From Nocardia jinanensis (GTDB taxonomy: Bacteria > Actinomycetota > Actinomycetes > Mycobacteriales > Mycobacteriaceae): a stretch of 64,000 nucleotides of DNA. The position numbers and the translations under genes were made by a program. The DNA lies in NCBI RefSeq assembly GCF_014645735.1, contig NZ_BMMH01000004.1:395405-459404 (forward strand). The letters are read 5' to 3'. A model generated the notes under the pieces. The model saw only the letters and a program-made list of their open reading frames with translations. It had not been told where the DNA came from and made no database searches. Within the stretch, counting starts at the first letter, position 1, and the number at the start of each line of letters is the position of its first letter. Positions 15,968 through 25,300 of the stretch are shown here, in pieces.

Positions 15968-17125
15968 ATGAAGATCGAACGTATCGAAGTCCACAAGACC
16001 AAGTGGGAAATGAAGGACATCGGTTCCGACACCACGTCCAGCCTGATCTACGAGCCCGGCGCCACCCAGGAAGTCTCTGCACACGCGATCAAGATCATCA
16101 CCGACGAGGGGGTGACCGGTGAATACGTCGGCGGCAACACTGTCGGCGCGACTCAGATCGGCATGATGTCGGAGTATCTCATCGGGCAGGATCCGCTCAA
16201 GCGCGAACAGATCCACAACGACGTGAAGCGCGCGCTTCGCAAGTACGACAAGATGGGCATGGGCCCGCTCGACATCGCCCTGTGGGACCTCGCGGGCAAG
16301 TACTACGGTGCCCCCATCTACCAGCTTCTCGGCGGATGGCGGACCAAGCTTCCGGCCTACGCCTCGACGTTCACCGGCGACCGCAACGGCGGCCTGGACT
16401 GTCCTCAGGCCTACGCCGACTTCGCGGTCCAGTGCAAGGAGATGGGCTACCCGGGCTTCAAACTACACGTCTGGGAGAACCCCGGCGTCGACGAGATCAT
16501 CGGTGCGGTTACCGCTGTTCGCAAGGCGGTCGGCGACTCGATGGTGCTGATGCTCGACCCCGCATCCAAGATCAACACCTGGACCGATGCATACCGCATC
16601 GGCAAGGCATGCGACGACAACGGCTACCTCTGGTACGAAGATCCGTACAAGGACTCCAGCGTCTCCGCGCACGGTCACAATCGCTTGAAAGGACTACTGA
16701 CGACTCCGCTCATGATCACCGAGCACATTCGCGGTCTCGAACAGAAAGTCGACTTCATCGCCACCGGCGCAACCGATTACGCGCGAATGGACGCCGAATA
16801 CGACGGTGGCATCACCGGCGCGATCAAGGTGGCCCACGCAGCGGAAGGTTTCGGACTCGACGTCGAGATGCACTCGCCCATGCCCGCGCACCGGCATATC
16901 ATGGCGTCCATTCGAAACTCGAACTTCTACGAGATGTCGGTCGTGCACCCCAAGACAACCGTCATGGGCCGATCAATGGATGTCTACGCCTGTGACTACA
17001 GGGACGGACTGGACGCAATCGACGAGAATGGCTGCGTCACCGTTCCCGACGGCCCCGGCCTCGGCGTCACCTACGACTGGGACGCGATCAACGCGCACCG
17101 AGTCGACACCAAGGTTTACCGGTAG
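15968..17125 (+). CDS. mandelate racemase/muconate lactonizing enzyme family dehydratase
   Basis: The 385-aa protein is an enolase-superfamily enzyme. Lys165 and His167 (GFKLHVW) lie on the second strand as the KxK/KxH catalytic motif, Asp197 (MLDPAS), Glu224 (WYEDP) and Glu252 (ITEH) are the three metal ligands, and His302 (VEMHS) is a candidate acid/base residue. Family members with this layout mostly dehydrate aldonic or aldaric acids to 2-keto-3-deoxy acids. The ATG at 15968 with GAGGGAAC upstream fits the conserved N-terminus; the 148-codon in-frame upstream extension is not coding-like. Neighbouring FAH, aldolase and ALDH genes support a sugar-acid role. Confidence 0.9.
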   Translation: MKIERIEVHKTKWEMKDIGSDTTSSLIYEPGATQEVSAHAIKIITDEGVTGEYVGGNTVGATQIGMMSEYLIGQDPLKREQIHNDVKRALRKYDKMGMGPLDIALWDLAGKYYGAPIYQLLGGWRTKLPAYASTFTGDRNGGLDCPQAYADFAVQCKEMGYPGFKLHVWENPGVDEIIGAVTAVRKAVGDSMVLMLDPASKINTWTDAYRIGKACDDNGYLWYEDPYKDSSVSAHGHNRLKGLLTTPLMITEHIRGLEQKVDFIATGATDYARMDAEYDGGITGAIKVAHAAEGFGLDVEMHSPMPAHRHIMASIRNSNFYEMSVVHPKTTVMGRSMDVYACDYRDGLDAIDENGCVTVPDGPGLGVTYDWDAINAHRVDTKVYR

Positions 17126-17147
17126 ACCGCCACGCAGGTCATGAGTC

Positions 17148-17543
17148 TTGGCCGGGCGAACCGAACGCCCGGCCGAGACCGTCGCGACAAGGGCGCTGAA
17201 GCGGCAGCACGATGCTCGAGTTTGCCGCCGCACGTTGAGAACCCAGCACCTCGGCACTGTCGGCTCGAAACACGCGGATCCACTGACCGACCTGCGTGGT
17301 CCGGAAGAGGCGAGCGGCGTCCGCGGCCCGTGCGGACGGAACTACCGGCCGCTCTACGCGGTGAGCGAGGTCGACGAGGACTACTGGGCCGAGTTCATCA
17401 CATCACCGCGGACACTGGCCTGCGACAACTGCGCTTTCAGGATAGCGAGGGCCACTGCAGACTCCACACACACACCAACCGAACACCCCGAGATCGACGG
17501 TAGCCCACGTTCGCGGTCGCCACCTGGTGCGCATGAAGAATGA
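17148..17543 (+). CDS. hypothetical protein with Cys pairs (doubtful)
   Basis: This 131-codon frame fills most of a 488-bp gap between the dehydratase and aldolase genes. The middle part (about residues 40-100) looks protein-like and contains PCGRNYRPLY, an acidic DEDYWAEF and ACDNCAF, suggesting a small metal-binding module, while both ends are low-complexity. No family is recognised. It may be a decayed gene. Confidence 0.25.
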   Translation: MAGRTERPAETVATRALKRQHDARVCRRTLRTQHLGTVGSKHADPLTDLRGPEEASGVRGPCGRNYRPLYAVSEVDEDYWAEFITSPRTLACDNCAFRIARATADSTHTPTEHPEIDGSPRSRSPPGAHEE

Positions 17544-17563
17544 TCTCGATCATTGACTATATG

Positions 17564-17578
17564 TCCTATTGAATGAGG
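17564..17578. promoter_or_regulatory. cluster operator upstream of the aldolase gene
   Basis: TCCTATTGAATGAGG matches the 15-bp layout with spacer TGA, the same spacer as the copy at 18454. It lies 36 bp upstream of the preferred aldolase start, where it could overlap the promoter. Confidence 0.45.
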
Positions 17579-17613
17579 CGATCATGGTCCGTAGACGCAA
17601 TGAAAGGCCTGCG

Positions 17614-18369
17614 ATGACGAGCTTGAAGACGCGTTTGACCCAGGGCGAGAGTCCGCTGGGTGTGCTGTTGCGAATGCCGGCAGAAACGCTGGTCGACCTC
17701 GCAGGCGTTGGAGGGTTGGATTTCGTTCTCATCGACTGCGAGCACGGACCCGCCGACCTACTGGCCCTGCGTGCGCATATCGATGCCGCGACCGTCCACG
17801 GCGCGGAGGTTCTGGTACGAGTCGGACGCAACGATTCGGACCTGATCCTTCGAGCACTCGACCTGGGCGCGTCGGGGATTGTTGTTCCGCACGTGGACGA
17901 TGCGGCCGCCGCGCGGCGTGTAGTGCATGATGCGCACTATCCTCCTCTCGGCGACCGCGGCTTTGCCCAGTACAGCCGAGTAGGCCGTTACGGCGCGATA
18001 TCCGCTCACGACCAATTGGCCGACGCACGCGCCAACACTCTCGTCATCGTGATGATCGAGACGCAGCAGGGCGTCGACAACGCGGAATTCATTCTCGCAG
18101 TCGAAGGCGTCGACGCGGTCATGGCCGGACCTGCCGACCTGTCGGTATCGCTCGGCCTCACCGGCGGTGTCGACGAGCCCGCCGTTCAGGTCGCCGTCGA
18201 TCATGTGACGAGCGAAGCCCGCAAGGCCGGTCGGCACGTGCTCACCATCGTCGGCGGGCCCGAAAAAGCCGTCGAAGCGCCACCGGGCCTGGTTGCGTAC
18301 AACCTCGCCGCGGTGCTTCTCGAACGCTTCCGGCACCTGGCCGGCGCGCGCGATTCGGCTCGAACCTGA
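17614..18369 (+). CDS. HpcH/HpaI-family class II aldolase
   Basis: The 251-aa protein has the family layout: an early LGVLLRMP strand, IDCEHGP, the metal-binding Glu in VMIETQQGVDN and the Asp in MAGPADLSVSLG. Such enzymes cleave 2-keto-3-deoxy-aldarates, 4-hydroxy-2-oxoheptanedioate or similar acids to pyruvate plus an aldehyde. It fits as an alternative exit from the 2-keto-3-deoxy acid made by the enolase-superfamily dehydratase. ATG at 17614 follows GAAAGG with 8-nt spacing; an ATG at 17584 after GAGG is an alternative. Confidence 0.87.
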   Translation: MTSLKTRLTQGESPLGVLLRMPAETLVDLAGVGGLDFVLIDCEHGPADLLALRAHIDAATVHGAEVLVRVGRNDSDLILRALDLGASGIVVPHVDDAAAARRVVHDAHYPPLGDRGFAQYSRVGRYGAISAHDQLADARANTLVIVMIETQQGVDNAEFILAVEGVDAVMAGPADLSVSLGLTGGVDEPAVQVAVDHVTSEARKAGRHVLTIVGGPEKAVEAPPGLVAYNLAAVLLERFRHLAGARDSART

Positions 18370-18453
18370 AACCAACTCGCCGCGCACGTAGCTACTCAGT
18401 CTGCGGGCCGAATCGGGTTCCTGGCATCACGCCCAAACCTCAGTGGGGTAGAC

Positions 18454-18468
18454 TCTCACTGAATGGGA
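18454..18468. promoter_or_regulatory. cluster operator upstream of the second IclR gene
   Basis: TCTCACTGAATGGGA has the same 15-bp palindromic layout (TCTCAC-TGA-ATGGGA) and lies 14 bp upstream of the IclR GTG start, a position suited to autorepression. Confidence 0.5.
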
Positions 18469-18481
18469 TGGGAGGCATACC

Positions 18482-19276
18482 GTGCTCGACGACAATGCAC
18501 TCGACAGCAGGCTGCCGGCCAATGCCGGTGCGCTGGACCGAGGCCTGGCGATCCTCGACTATATCGCGCTTCGCGGCCCCAGCTCGACCGTCGACATGGG
18601 CGAAGCGCTGGGGCTGAGCCGAAGCACGACCTATCGACTCGTCGACCGGCTACGTGAAAGCGGCTGGCTCGCCCAGGACGGCCCCAGCGGCCACTGGCGA
18701 CTCGGGCGAGCAGCCGCACGGCTGGCCTCCGCGGCGGTCGTCGGAATCGAGCTGCGCGACATCGCCGGACCGGCGCTCAGACGCCTCCGCAACGAGACAC
18801 AGGAGACGGTCAGTCTCGCTGTGCTGAACGGGATTTCGATGGTCTTCATCCATCGTGAGCGCGGGCCACGTCCGGTCGCGGTGTCCGACGCTCTCGGTGC
18901 GTCCCGGCCGCTACACAGCACCTCCGTGGGACGGGCCTTCCTTGCCGGATTGCCCGAGGTAGAGCGGACCAAGCTCCTCGATCAGCTGGTTCTGTCGCCG
19001 GCCTCACCGATAGATGCAATCAGCCGCGGGAGGCTCGAAGCCGAAATCGCGGCGACGATCGAACGCGGGTGGTCGCGGGATCTGCGTGAGTTCGACGAAT
19101 CCAGCTGCTGCTGTGGTGCGGCCATTTTCGACCACACCGGCCTGCCGGTGGCCGCGATCAGCGTAGCCGGGGTGGCGGAGCGCATGGAGAAGGTCATCGG
19201 CGAGGTCGGGCCGCTCGTAGTTGCGACTGCGCGAGAACTGTCCGCAGAATTGGGCTACGTACCCATATCTGTCTGA
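18482..19276 (+). CDS. IclR-family transcriptional regulator
   Basis: The 264-aa protein has an IclR winged helix (ALDRGLAILDYIALRG, then LGLSRSTTYRLVDRLRESGWL) and an effector domain with SRPLHSTSVGRAFLAGL and a CCCGAAIFDHTGLPVAAISVAG strand pair. It is a paralogue-like match to the IclR at 14623-15402. The GTG start follows GGGAGG; a copy of the shared palindrome overlaps its promoter region, so it may both autoregulate and control the 8-18 kb cluster. Confidence 0.87.
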   Translation: MLDDNALDSRLPANAGALDRGLAILDYIALRGPSSTVDMGEALGLSRSTTYRLVDRLRESGWLAQDGPSGHWRLGRAAARLASAAVVGIELRDIAGPALRRLRNETQETVSLAVLNGISMVFIHRERGPRPVAVSDALGASRPLHSTSVGRAFLAGLPEVERTKLLDQLVLSPASPIDAISRGRLEAEIAATIERGWSRDLREFDESSCCCGAAIFDHTGLPVAAISVAGVAERMEKVIGEVGPLVVATARELSAELGYVPISV

Positions 19277-19455
19277 GACCGCGTCGCAGGTATTTCCCGC
19301 GTAACCGCCACGCTGTGGTCAGGACGAGCATCCACCGCGCTCACCTGGAGGAATAGTGCCATGATCCCCTCCCCGTACGCTCGGTAGCGGCCTCAGTGTG
19401 CCGAGGTCACCGACGCTGACGGTCGACCGCGACAGCCGGTCGGGAAGGAATACAG

Positions 19456-20616
19456 ATGAGTGCTGAGAACCTTGTGCCGCAGGGGTTCCGCTCTGTTACC
19501 GCACGTCTGGGTCTGAAGGAGGAGTCCGACGACTTCGCGCTGGCGTTCTCCGAGGTGCCTGCACGCTCGGCGGCGGTGTTCACGCGATCTCGCTTCGCCG
19601 GCCCCAGCGTCATCCTCAGCCGCGACGCCGCGCGCGGCGGTGAGCTGCGCGGAATGGTCGCCATCTCCCGCAACGCCAATGTCGCTACCGGCGAGGCGGG
19701 ATCGGCCGACGCGACAGAGGTTCGTGAACGTGCCGCGGTCATCGCCGGTGTCGAACCCGCTCAGTTGCTCATCGCTTCCACCGGTGTCATCGGGATTCCC
19801 TATCCGATGCCCACTGTCCGCGCCGGCCTCGCCGCGCTCGGTCGCGAAGCTCGGTCACTGGACCCCGGGGCGGTCGCCGCCGCGATCATGACGACCGACA
19901 CCCACCCCAAGACCGCGCAGCGACGCTGCGGGGACGCGGTGATCGCCGGCGTCGCCAAGGGCGTGGGAATGATGGAGCCCAATATGGCTACCCTGCTGAC
20001 GTTCTTCTTCACCGATGCCCTCGTTCCAGGACCGGAACTGGATGCGATCTTCCGCCGGGTCGTCGACAAGACGTTCAATGCGCTCAGTATCGACACCGAT
20101 ACTTCCACCAGCGATACGGCGGCTGTCTTCGCCAACGGTCTCGCCGGCCCGGTCGACCTCGCCGAATTCGAGCAATCCCTCTACCAGGTGGCACTCGATC
20201 TGGTGCGCGCGATAGCCGCTGACGGTGAAGGTGCCACCAAGCTCATCGAGGTTCATGTGACCGGGGCGCGCGACACCGCCCAAGCCAAACGCGCGGCGAA
20301 AGTAGTGGTCAACTCACCCCTGGTCAAGACCGCGGTTCACGGTGCCGACCCCAACTGGGGCCGGGTCGCGATGGCACTGGGCAAGCTCGAAGGCGACGTC
20401 GACATCGACCCTGCCCGTGTGCAGATCGGGTTCGACGACCTCGTCCTCTACCCCCGAGACCAGTCCGAAAACCTCCTCGGGCGTGCTCGCCGCTGCCTCG
20501 AAAAGGACACCGTCCTCATCAGCGTCGACCTCGGCATCGGAACCGGTACCTTCACTGCCTACGGCTGCGACCTCACCGAGGGATACGTCCGGCTGAATGC
20601 CGATTACACAACCTGA
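19456..20616 (+). CDS. ArgJ-type glutamate/ornithine N-acetyltransferase paralogue
   Basis: The 386-aa protein is an ArgJ-family N-terminal-nucleophile enzyme. The self-cleavage site between Ala178 and Thr179 is seen in EPNMATLLTFF, and the C-terminal part has GADPNWGRVAMALG and the NADYTT end typical of the family. ArgJ moves acetyl groups between ornithine and glutamate in arginine synthesis. No other arg gene lies here, and such stand-alone copies elsewhere serve natural-product pathways (for example OAT2 of clavulanic acid clusters), so a role tied to the NRPS 1.7 kb away is possible but unproven. Confidence 0.85.
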   Translation: MSAENLVPQGFRSVTARLGLKEESDDFALAFSEVPARSAAVFTRSRFAGPSVILSRDAARGGELRGMVAISRNANVATGEAGSADATEVRERAAVIAGVEPAQLLIASTGVIGIPYPMPTVRAGLAALGREARSLDPGAVAAAIMTTDTHPKTAQRRCGDAVIAGVAKGVGMMEPNMATLLTFFFTDALVPGPELDAIFRRVVDKTFNALSIDTDTSTSDTAAVFANGLAGPVDLAEFEQSLYQVALDLVRAIAADGEGATKLIEVHVTGARDTAQAKRAAKVVVNSPLVKTAVHGADPNWGRVAMALGKLEGDVDIDPARVQIGFDDLVLYPRDQSENLLGRARRCLEKDTVLISVDLGIGTGTFTAYGCDLTEGYVRLNADYTT

Positions 20617-20943
20617 CCCGATTCGCTCGAGAAACTGGATATCCACCGAGACCACGTCGGCGAACTCCGGTAGCCGTTCGAGTGCGTCGATGTACTCGGG
20701 CTCGGTCGCTACGCCTTCCGTATACACGCGGAAGGTTGTTCGAACCGGTGCAGTAGCAATGGATGCGCTCCAGCACGTGCCGCCGAGTCCGCCGCCCGCT
20801 TCGTACACCCGCACCGAGAGCCCGAGCTCGCGCAACTTGTGCAGCATGGAGAGGCCGGAGAATCCGGCTCCGACGACGACTGCGTCGATCTCGTGAGCCT
20901 CCTGCCCGGTCGAGGGTGCGGAATGCTCCGCGGTCGTTGTCAT
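20605..20943 (-). pseudogene. N-terminal remnant of an FAD-dependent (Baeyer-Villiger-type) monooxygenase
   Basis: The frame opens with a Rossmann FAD motif (DAVVVGAGFSGLSMLHKLRELG, VRVYEAGGGLGGTC) exactly as in cyclohexanone-type monooxygenases, then breaks: the expected WYWNRYPGA region is missing and is replaced by unrelated residues, with only a faint YTEGVATEPEYIDAL match afterwards. The open frame then runs antisense into the ArgJ gene. A real enzyme is about 500-600 aa, so this is a truncated, internally deleted remnant. Confidence 0.6.
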
Positions 20944-21500
20944 CGTGGGACCTGCCTTTCGATGAGCCGCCGTGGGAGGGACACGGCGGTTCGGTTCGGC
21001 TACGTGGCGAGCCGGCAGTTACCTGGTCGAGGGCAGAGTGGGCGTGATGTGACTGTCGGACGTTGTAGACGATGACACCGCAGAAGTTCCTGCCCCCTCC
21101 CTCATGTCGCTGCAGCTCGGTTGATGTCACGAGCTCATCGATGCGCGGACGAGACTCGCCGAGCCTCAGTATTCCAGACCGGAACAGGTCGCAGATGGCG
21201 GAACGTCGTTGCGCGCGTACGCGTTTCCGCGATCTCCTCCTCGAAGACGCATGTCGGGACCGAGCAACGACTATTCCTGTTTTCCTGTTCGCCGCTGGTT
21301 GTTGTGGGTTTGGTGGGCGAGTGAGCGGACACTGCGGCGGCGATCACGGCCTGGGCGTGGTCCGAGCTGACACCCGAGTGGTCCTTGGCCGACGAGCAGC
21401 TCGAGCAGTTCGCCGGTCAGGAGTTGCGCGAGGCTGTTCTGCTCGAGTGGCGTCCAGCGGGTCGCGCCACCGATAACACCACGACGACATGCCGGTGCGG
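20944..21500. other. 557-bp region without a recognisable gene
   Basis: Several overlapping short frames exist but none has a family match or a good ribosome-binding site. A minus-strand piece around 21400-21480 (ATRWTPLEQNSLAQLL) looks protein-like and may be debris linked to the flavin monooxygenase remnant or to an extension of the next gene. Confidence 0.4.
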
Positions 21501-22142
21501 CTACCACGCGATCCGCTCGGCGATATCGGTTCGAACCATCGACGGCACGGCCGGTGCGAACTGCTTCAGATACGCGCTCAGATGGTTCGGCCGTGACACC
21601 AGGAACGGGTAGTCGGTTCCGACCATCTGCCGCACGGCCAACATCGGTAGTGGTGCATCGAGCGGGCGGAAGTCGCTGTTCCACAACCCACCTTCGGCGC
21701 AGCCGGGATAGAACTGCCCGAGCATGAGACCCAGCTCGACGAACTGGTCCTTTCCTGCCTGCTGGACTGTGTCGATCATGTCGTAGTCGGTGAGATCGGG
21801 AAAGACCGCCATGGTCGTCCGCAACGCCGAGCCGGCGCCGTCCTGCGGCGACAGCGTCGGGAAGATGTCGACCATATCGTCGACGATGGTCCGCATCCGA
21901 TCCTGGTCGATGTCGGTGCCATCGACTATGCCCACCCAGACCAGGCGTTTCGCAATTGCCGGGCCGGTGAACGGGCAGACCGGACCAGGCCGGCCGAGCT
22001 GCGGATGCGGTCGGTTCAGATGCCCCCGCAGCCACCTCCGCAACGTCCAGCGAACGGTGTCCGACATTGCGTCCGGACGAGGCTCGAAAAGACTCTCGAA
22101 CTCGACGCCGGACGCCTCGGCGACAATACGCTCGGATTCCAC
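21501..22142 (-). CDS. DUF6875-like protein, divergent from the NRPS
   Basis: The 213-aa soluble protein has HPQLGRPGPVCPF in its first third and a C-terminal GQFYPGC...PLPMLAVRQMVGTDYPFL segment, the layout I associate with the DUF6875 family; that assignment is from memory of the pattern. Function is unknown. The GTG start at 22142 follows AAGGGAG. It lies 172 bp from and divergent to the NRPS, so a shared promoter region and a role in the same product's biosynthesis are plausible. Confidence 0.6.
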   Translation of the reverse strand: MESERIVAEASGVEFESLFEPRPDAMSDTVRWTLRRWLRGHLNRPHPQLGRPGPVCPFTGPAIAKRLVWVGIVDGTDIDQDRMRTIVDDMVDIFPTLSPQDGAGSALRTTMAVFPDLTDYDMIDTVQQAGKDQFVELGLMLGQFYPGCAEGGLWNSDFRPLDAPLPMLAVRQMVGTDYPFLVSRPNHLSAYLKQFAPAVPSMVRTDIAERIAW

Positions 22143-22314
22143 GGCTCCGGGCTCCCTTCACGATCATTGTTCGTGGGGACCATTGTTCGGCGGAAACCGC
22201 GGCCGGACTGTCACGCCGGTGACGCTACAAGTGTGTCCGCGGCGACATACAGGGAAGCCGGGCGGCCGGATCATCGATGGCGCGAAACGACTTGCCGACG
22301 ACGGGAGATTGTCG

Positions 22315-25300
22315 ATGACGCAACGACCGGACGGCGCCTTCGAGCTGACTGCGGCGCAACGCGGGATCCTGTACGCCCAGCAGCTCGCCCCCGCGCCGAT
22401 CACCATTGCGCATTTCGTAGAGATCGAGGGCGACCTGGACACCGCGGCCCTCTCGGCCGCGATCGTGCAGGAGGCCAGGGAGTCCGGGTACCGCTGTCTG
22501 CGGCTCGGCGTGGCCGACGGGGAGCCGTACCAGGTCGTCGAGGAGGCCGTCGGTGACGCCGTCAGCATGCACGATCTCCGCGACAGCGATGATCCCGAAG
22601 CCGCGGCACGGGAGTGGATGCGTGCCGAGTACACCGCGCCGCTGGACGTATTCGACGACCGGCTTTCGAGGATGGCGGTGCTCCGGGTCAGCTCGCGGCG
22701 GTACTTCTGGTACGGAAGGGCGCACCACATCGTTCAAGACGGTTACGCGGCTACTCGCACGTTACAGCGGGTCGCCCAGCTGTACACCGCGCTCGTCGAA
22801 GGCGTTCCACCGCCACCTACTCCGTTCGGTGAACTCGCCGCGGTTGCCGACGACGACCGCGCCTATCGGAACTCGCCCGAGGTCGGCGCCGACCGGGAGT
22901 ACTGGCGTCGACACTTGGCAGGTGCGCCCGATCCGGCCGGTCTTGCCGGGCGATCGGTCCCGCCGCCGGCGCATCCTCGGGTCGTCGGTTCGGTCCTTTC
23001 ACCGCGGATCACCGAACTGCTGGAGAGGGTCACGGGTGGTCGGCGCGGCGTGGCGTCGGCCCCCGTGCTCGTCGCCGCCTTCGGCGCTTTCGTGGCACGG
23101 ATGCTCGGACGTGACGAGGTCCTGCTGACGCTCCCGGTCACGGCGAGGACGACGAAAACATTGCGGTCCTCGGGCGGAATGGCCGCGAATGCGGTGCCCC
23201 TTCGAGTGCCGGCACGACCCGACGACACCGTCGGCCAACTGGTCCGGGCCACCAGGCACGAGCTCGTCCATGCGCTGCCCCGGCAGCGATACCGGATGGA
23301 GGACGTGCTGCGCGATACGGGCCGCAACGCCGGCACGCCGGGGTCGTTCGGACCGCACGTGAACCTCATGATGTTCAACGGCGCACTGGATGTGGGCTCG
23401 CTCATCTGGCGCCTGCATGTGCTGTCCACAGGGCTTGTCGAGGACCTGTCGCTGGTGGTCTATTCCGGATCCGGTGACGACGGGGTGCGGCTCGACCTCC
23501 AGGCCAACCCGGGCTTGTACAGCGATGCCGAGGTGCAGCAGCACTACCGGCGGTTCGTATTGTTTCTGGAGCGGTTCCTCGTCGCTGGATCCGACGCCGC
23601 GCTGACCACGATCGATATCCTCACCGACGCCGAACGCGCGACACTGCTGCGTGCGCGGCAACCGGATGCCGCGATCCTGACCTTGCCGGACATCTTTGTT
23701 CGGGCCGCCGCCACGAATCCGGCTTCCGTCGCGGTCCGGTTCGAGGGTCGGTCGGTGACCTACGCGGAACTGGACGAGAGGTCGAACAGGTTGGCGCGGA
23801 CGCTCATCCGCTACGGCGCAGGACCGGAAACCGCTGTCGCGTCGGCACTGACCCGCTCCGTCGAATCGATCGTCACCCTGTGGGCCATCGTCAAGACCGG
23901 CGCGATGTACGTGCCGATCGACCCGAACTATCCCGCGGCGCGAATCGCCCACCTCCTGGCCGACTCCGAGACGATGCTGGGTGTCACGGTCACCGACCTC
24001 TGCGCTCGCCTACCGCAGTCGGTGCACTGGGTGGTCCTCGACGATGATTCGGTGGCTCCGGTCATCGACGCGGAACCGGCGGCCGCGATCACCCAGACCG
24101 ATCGTCCGGCCCCGCTGCGCCCCGACCACGCCGCGTATCTGATCTATACCTCGGGATCCACGGGAATCCCGAAGGGCGTCACGATCACCCATACCGGCTC
24201 GGCGAATCTGCTTCGTGCGAAACGGGAATGTATGCAGGCACAGTCGGACGCGCGGGTGCTGCACTTCGCCTCGCCCAGCTTCGACGCCTCCGTAGCGGAA
24301 ATACTGCTCGCATTCGGCGCCGGTGCGTGCCTCGTTGTGGTGCCGTCGTCGGTGCTCGGCGGCCGCGAACTCGCGGATATCGTTGCCGCCGAGAAGGTCA
24401 CACATATGCTGGTCACACCCTCGCTGCTGTCGACGATGGATCCGGCGGCACTGGCCAGTGTGGGGATGCTCGCGGTCGCGGGGGAGGCACTGCGACCGGA
24501 AGTCGCTCAACGGTATGCCGGCCTGGGCCTGCGCAACCACTACGGCCCGACCGAGTTCACGATCTGGGCCACGTGTTCCGATGTCCTGGACGACGGTCGG
24601 CCGATCACCATCGGATCCCCGCTACGCGGCGCTACGGCCCTGGTCCTCGATCGGTGGCTACGGCCCGTTCCCGCCGGCGTCGTCGGCGAGCTGTATCTGG
24701 CCGGTGCAGGTCTCGCCCGCGGCTATCACCACCGTGCGGACCTCACCTCTTCCCGGTTCGTCGCCGGCCTCTTCGGCGGTCGCGGTGAGCGCATGTATCG
24801 CACCGGAGACCTGGCGTGCTGGAACGACACCGGATCGCTCGAGTTCCGGGGCCGCACCGATAACCAGGTCAAGATCCGTGGATTCCGAATCGAACTCGAT
24901 GAGATCGACGCGGTGCTGGCGCGCGATCCCGACGTGGAGTTCGCGACGACTGTGGGCCACGACGGACCCGGCGACGCGACCACGCTCGTCTCGTACGTGC
25001 AGCCCGCCCCCGATGCCGAGATCGACGTCGACCGATTGCGCGATGCGGCCGCACAGGTGCTGCCCACGTACATGGTCCCGGCGACCGTGGTGATACTCGA
25101 GCAGATCCCGCTCACACCGGCGGGCAAGCTGGACCGGGCGGCGCTGCCGAAGCCGGAATTCCGTTCCGGACGCGCAAAGTTCCGCCCGGCGACGACACCC
25201 ACCGAGCAGAAGGTCGCCGATGCCTGCGCGGAGGTCCTCGGTATCGAGCGCGTCGGCATCGACGAGTCCTTCATCGAACTCGGCGGCAATTCGCTCACCG

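Noticed and set aside
22999..23952. 317-codon minus-strand frame inside the NRPS
   Set aside because: Antisense to the condensation/adenylation domains; no motif or ribosome-binding site.
24247..24580. Assigning proline as the NRPS substrate
   Set aside because: Only two or three eye-aligned residues (L, A, H) agree with the proline code; the rest differ, so no amino acid is named.
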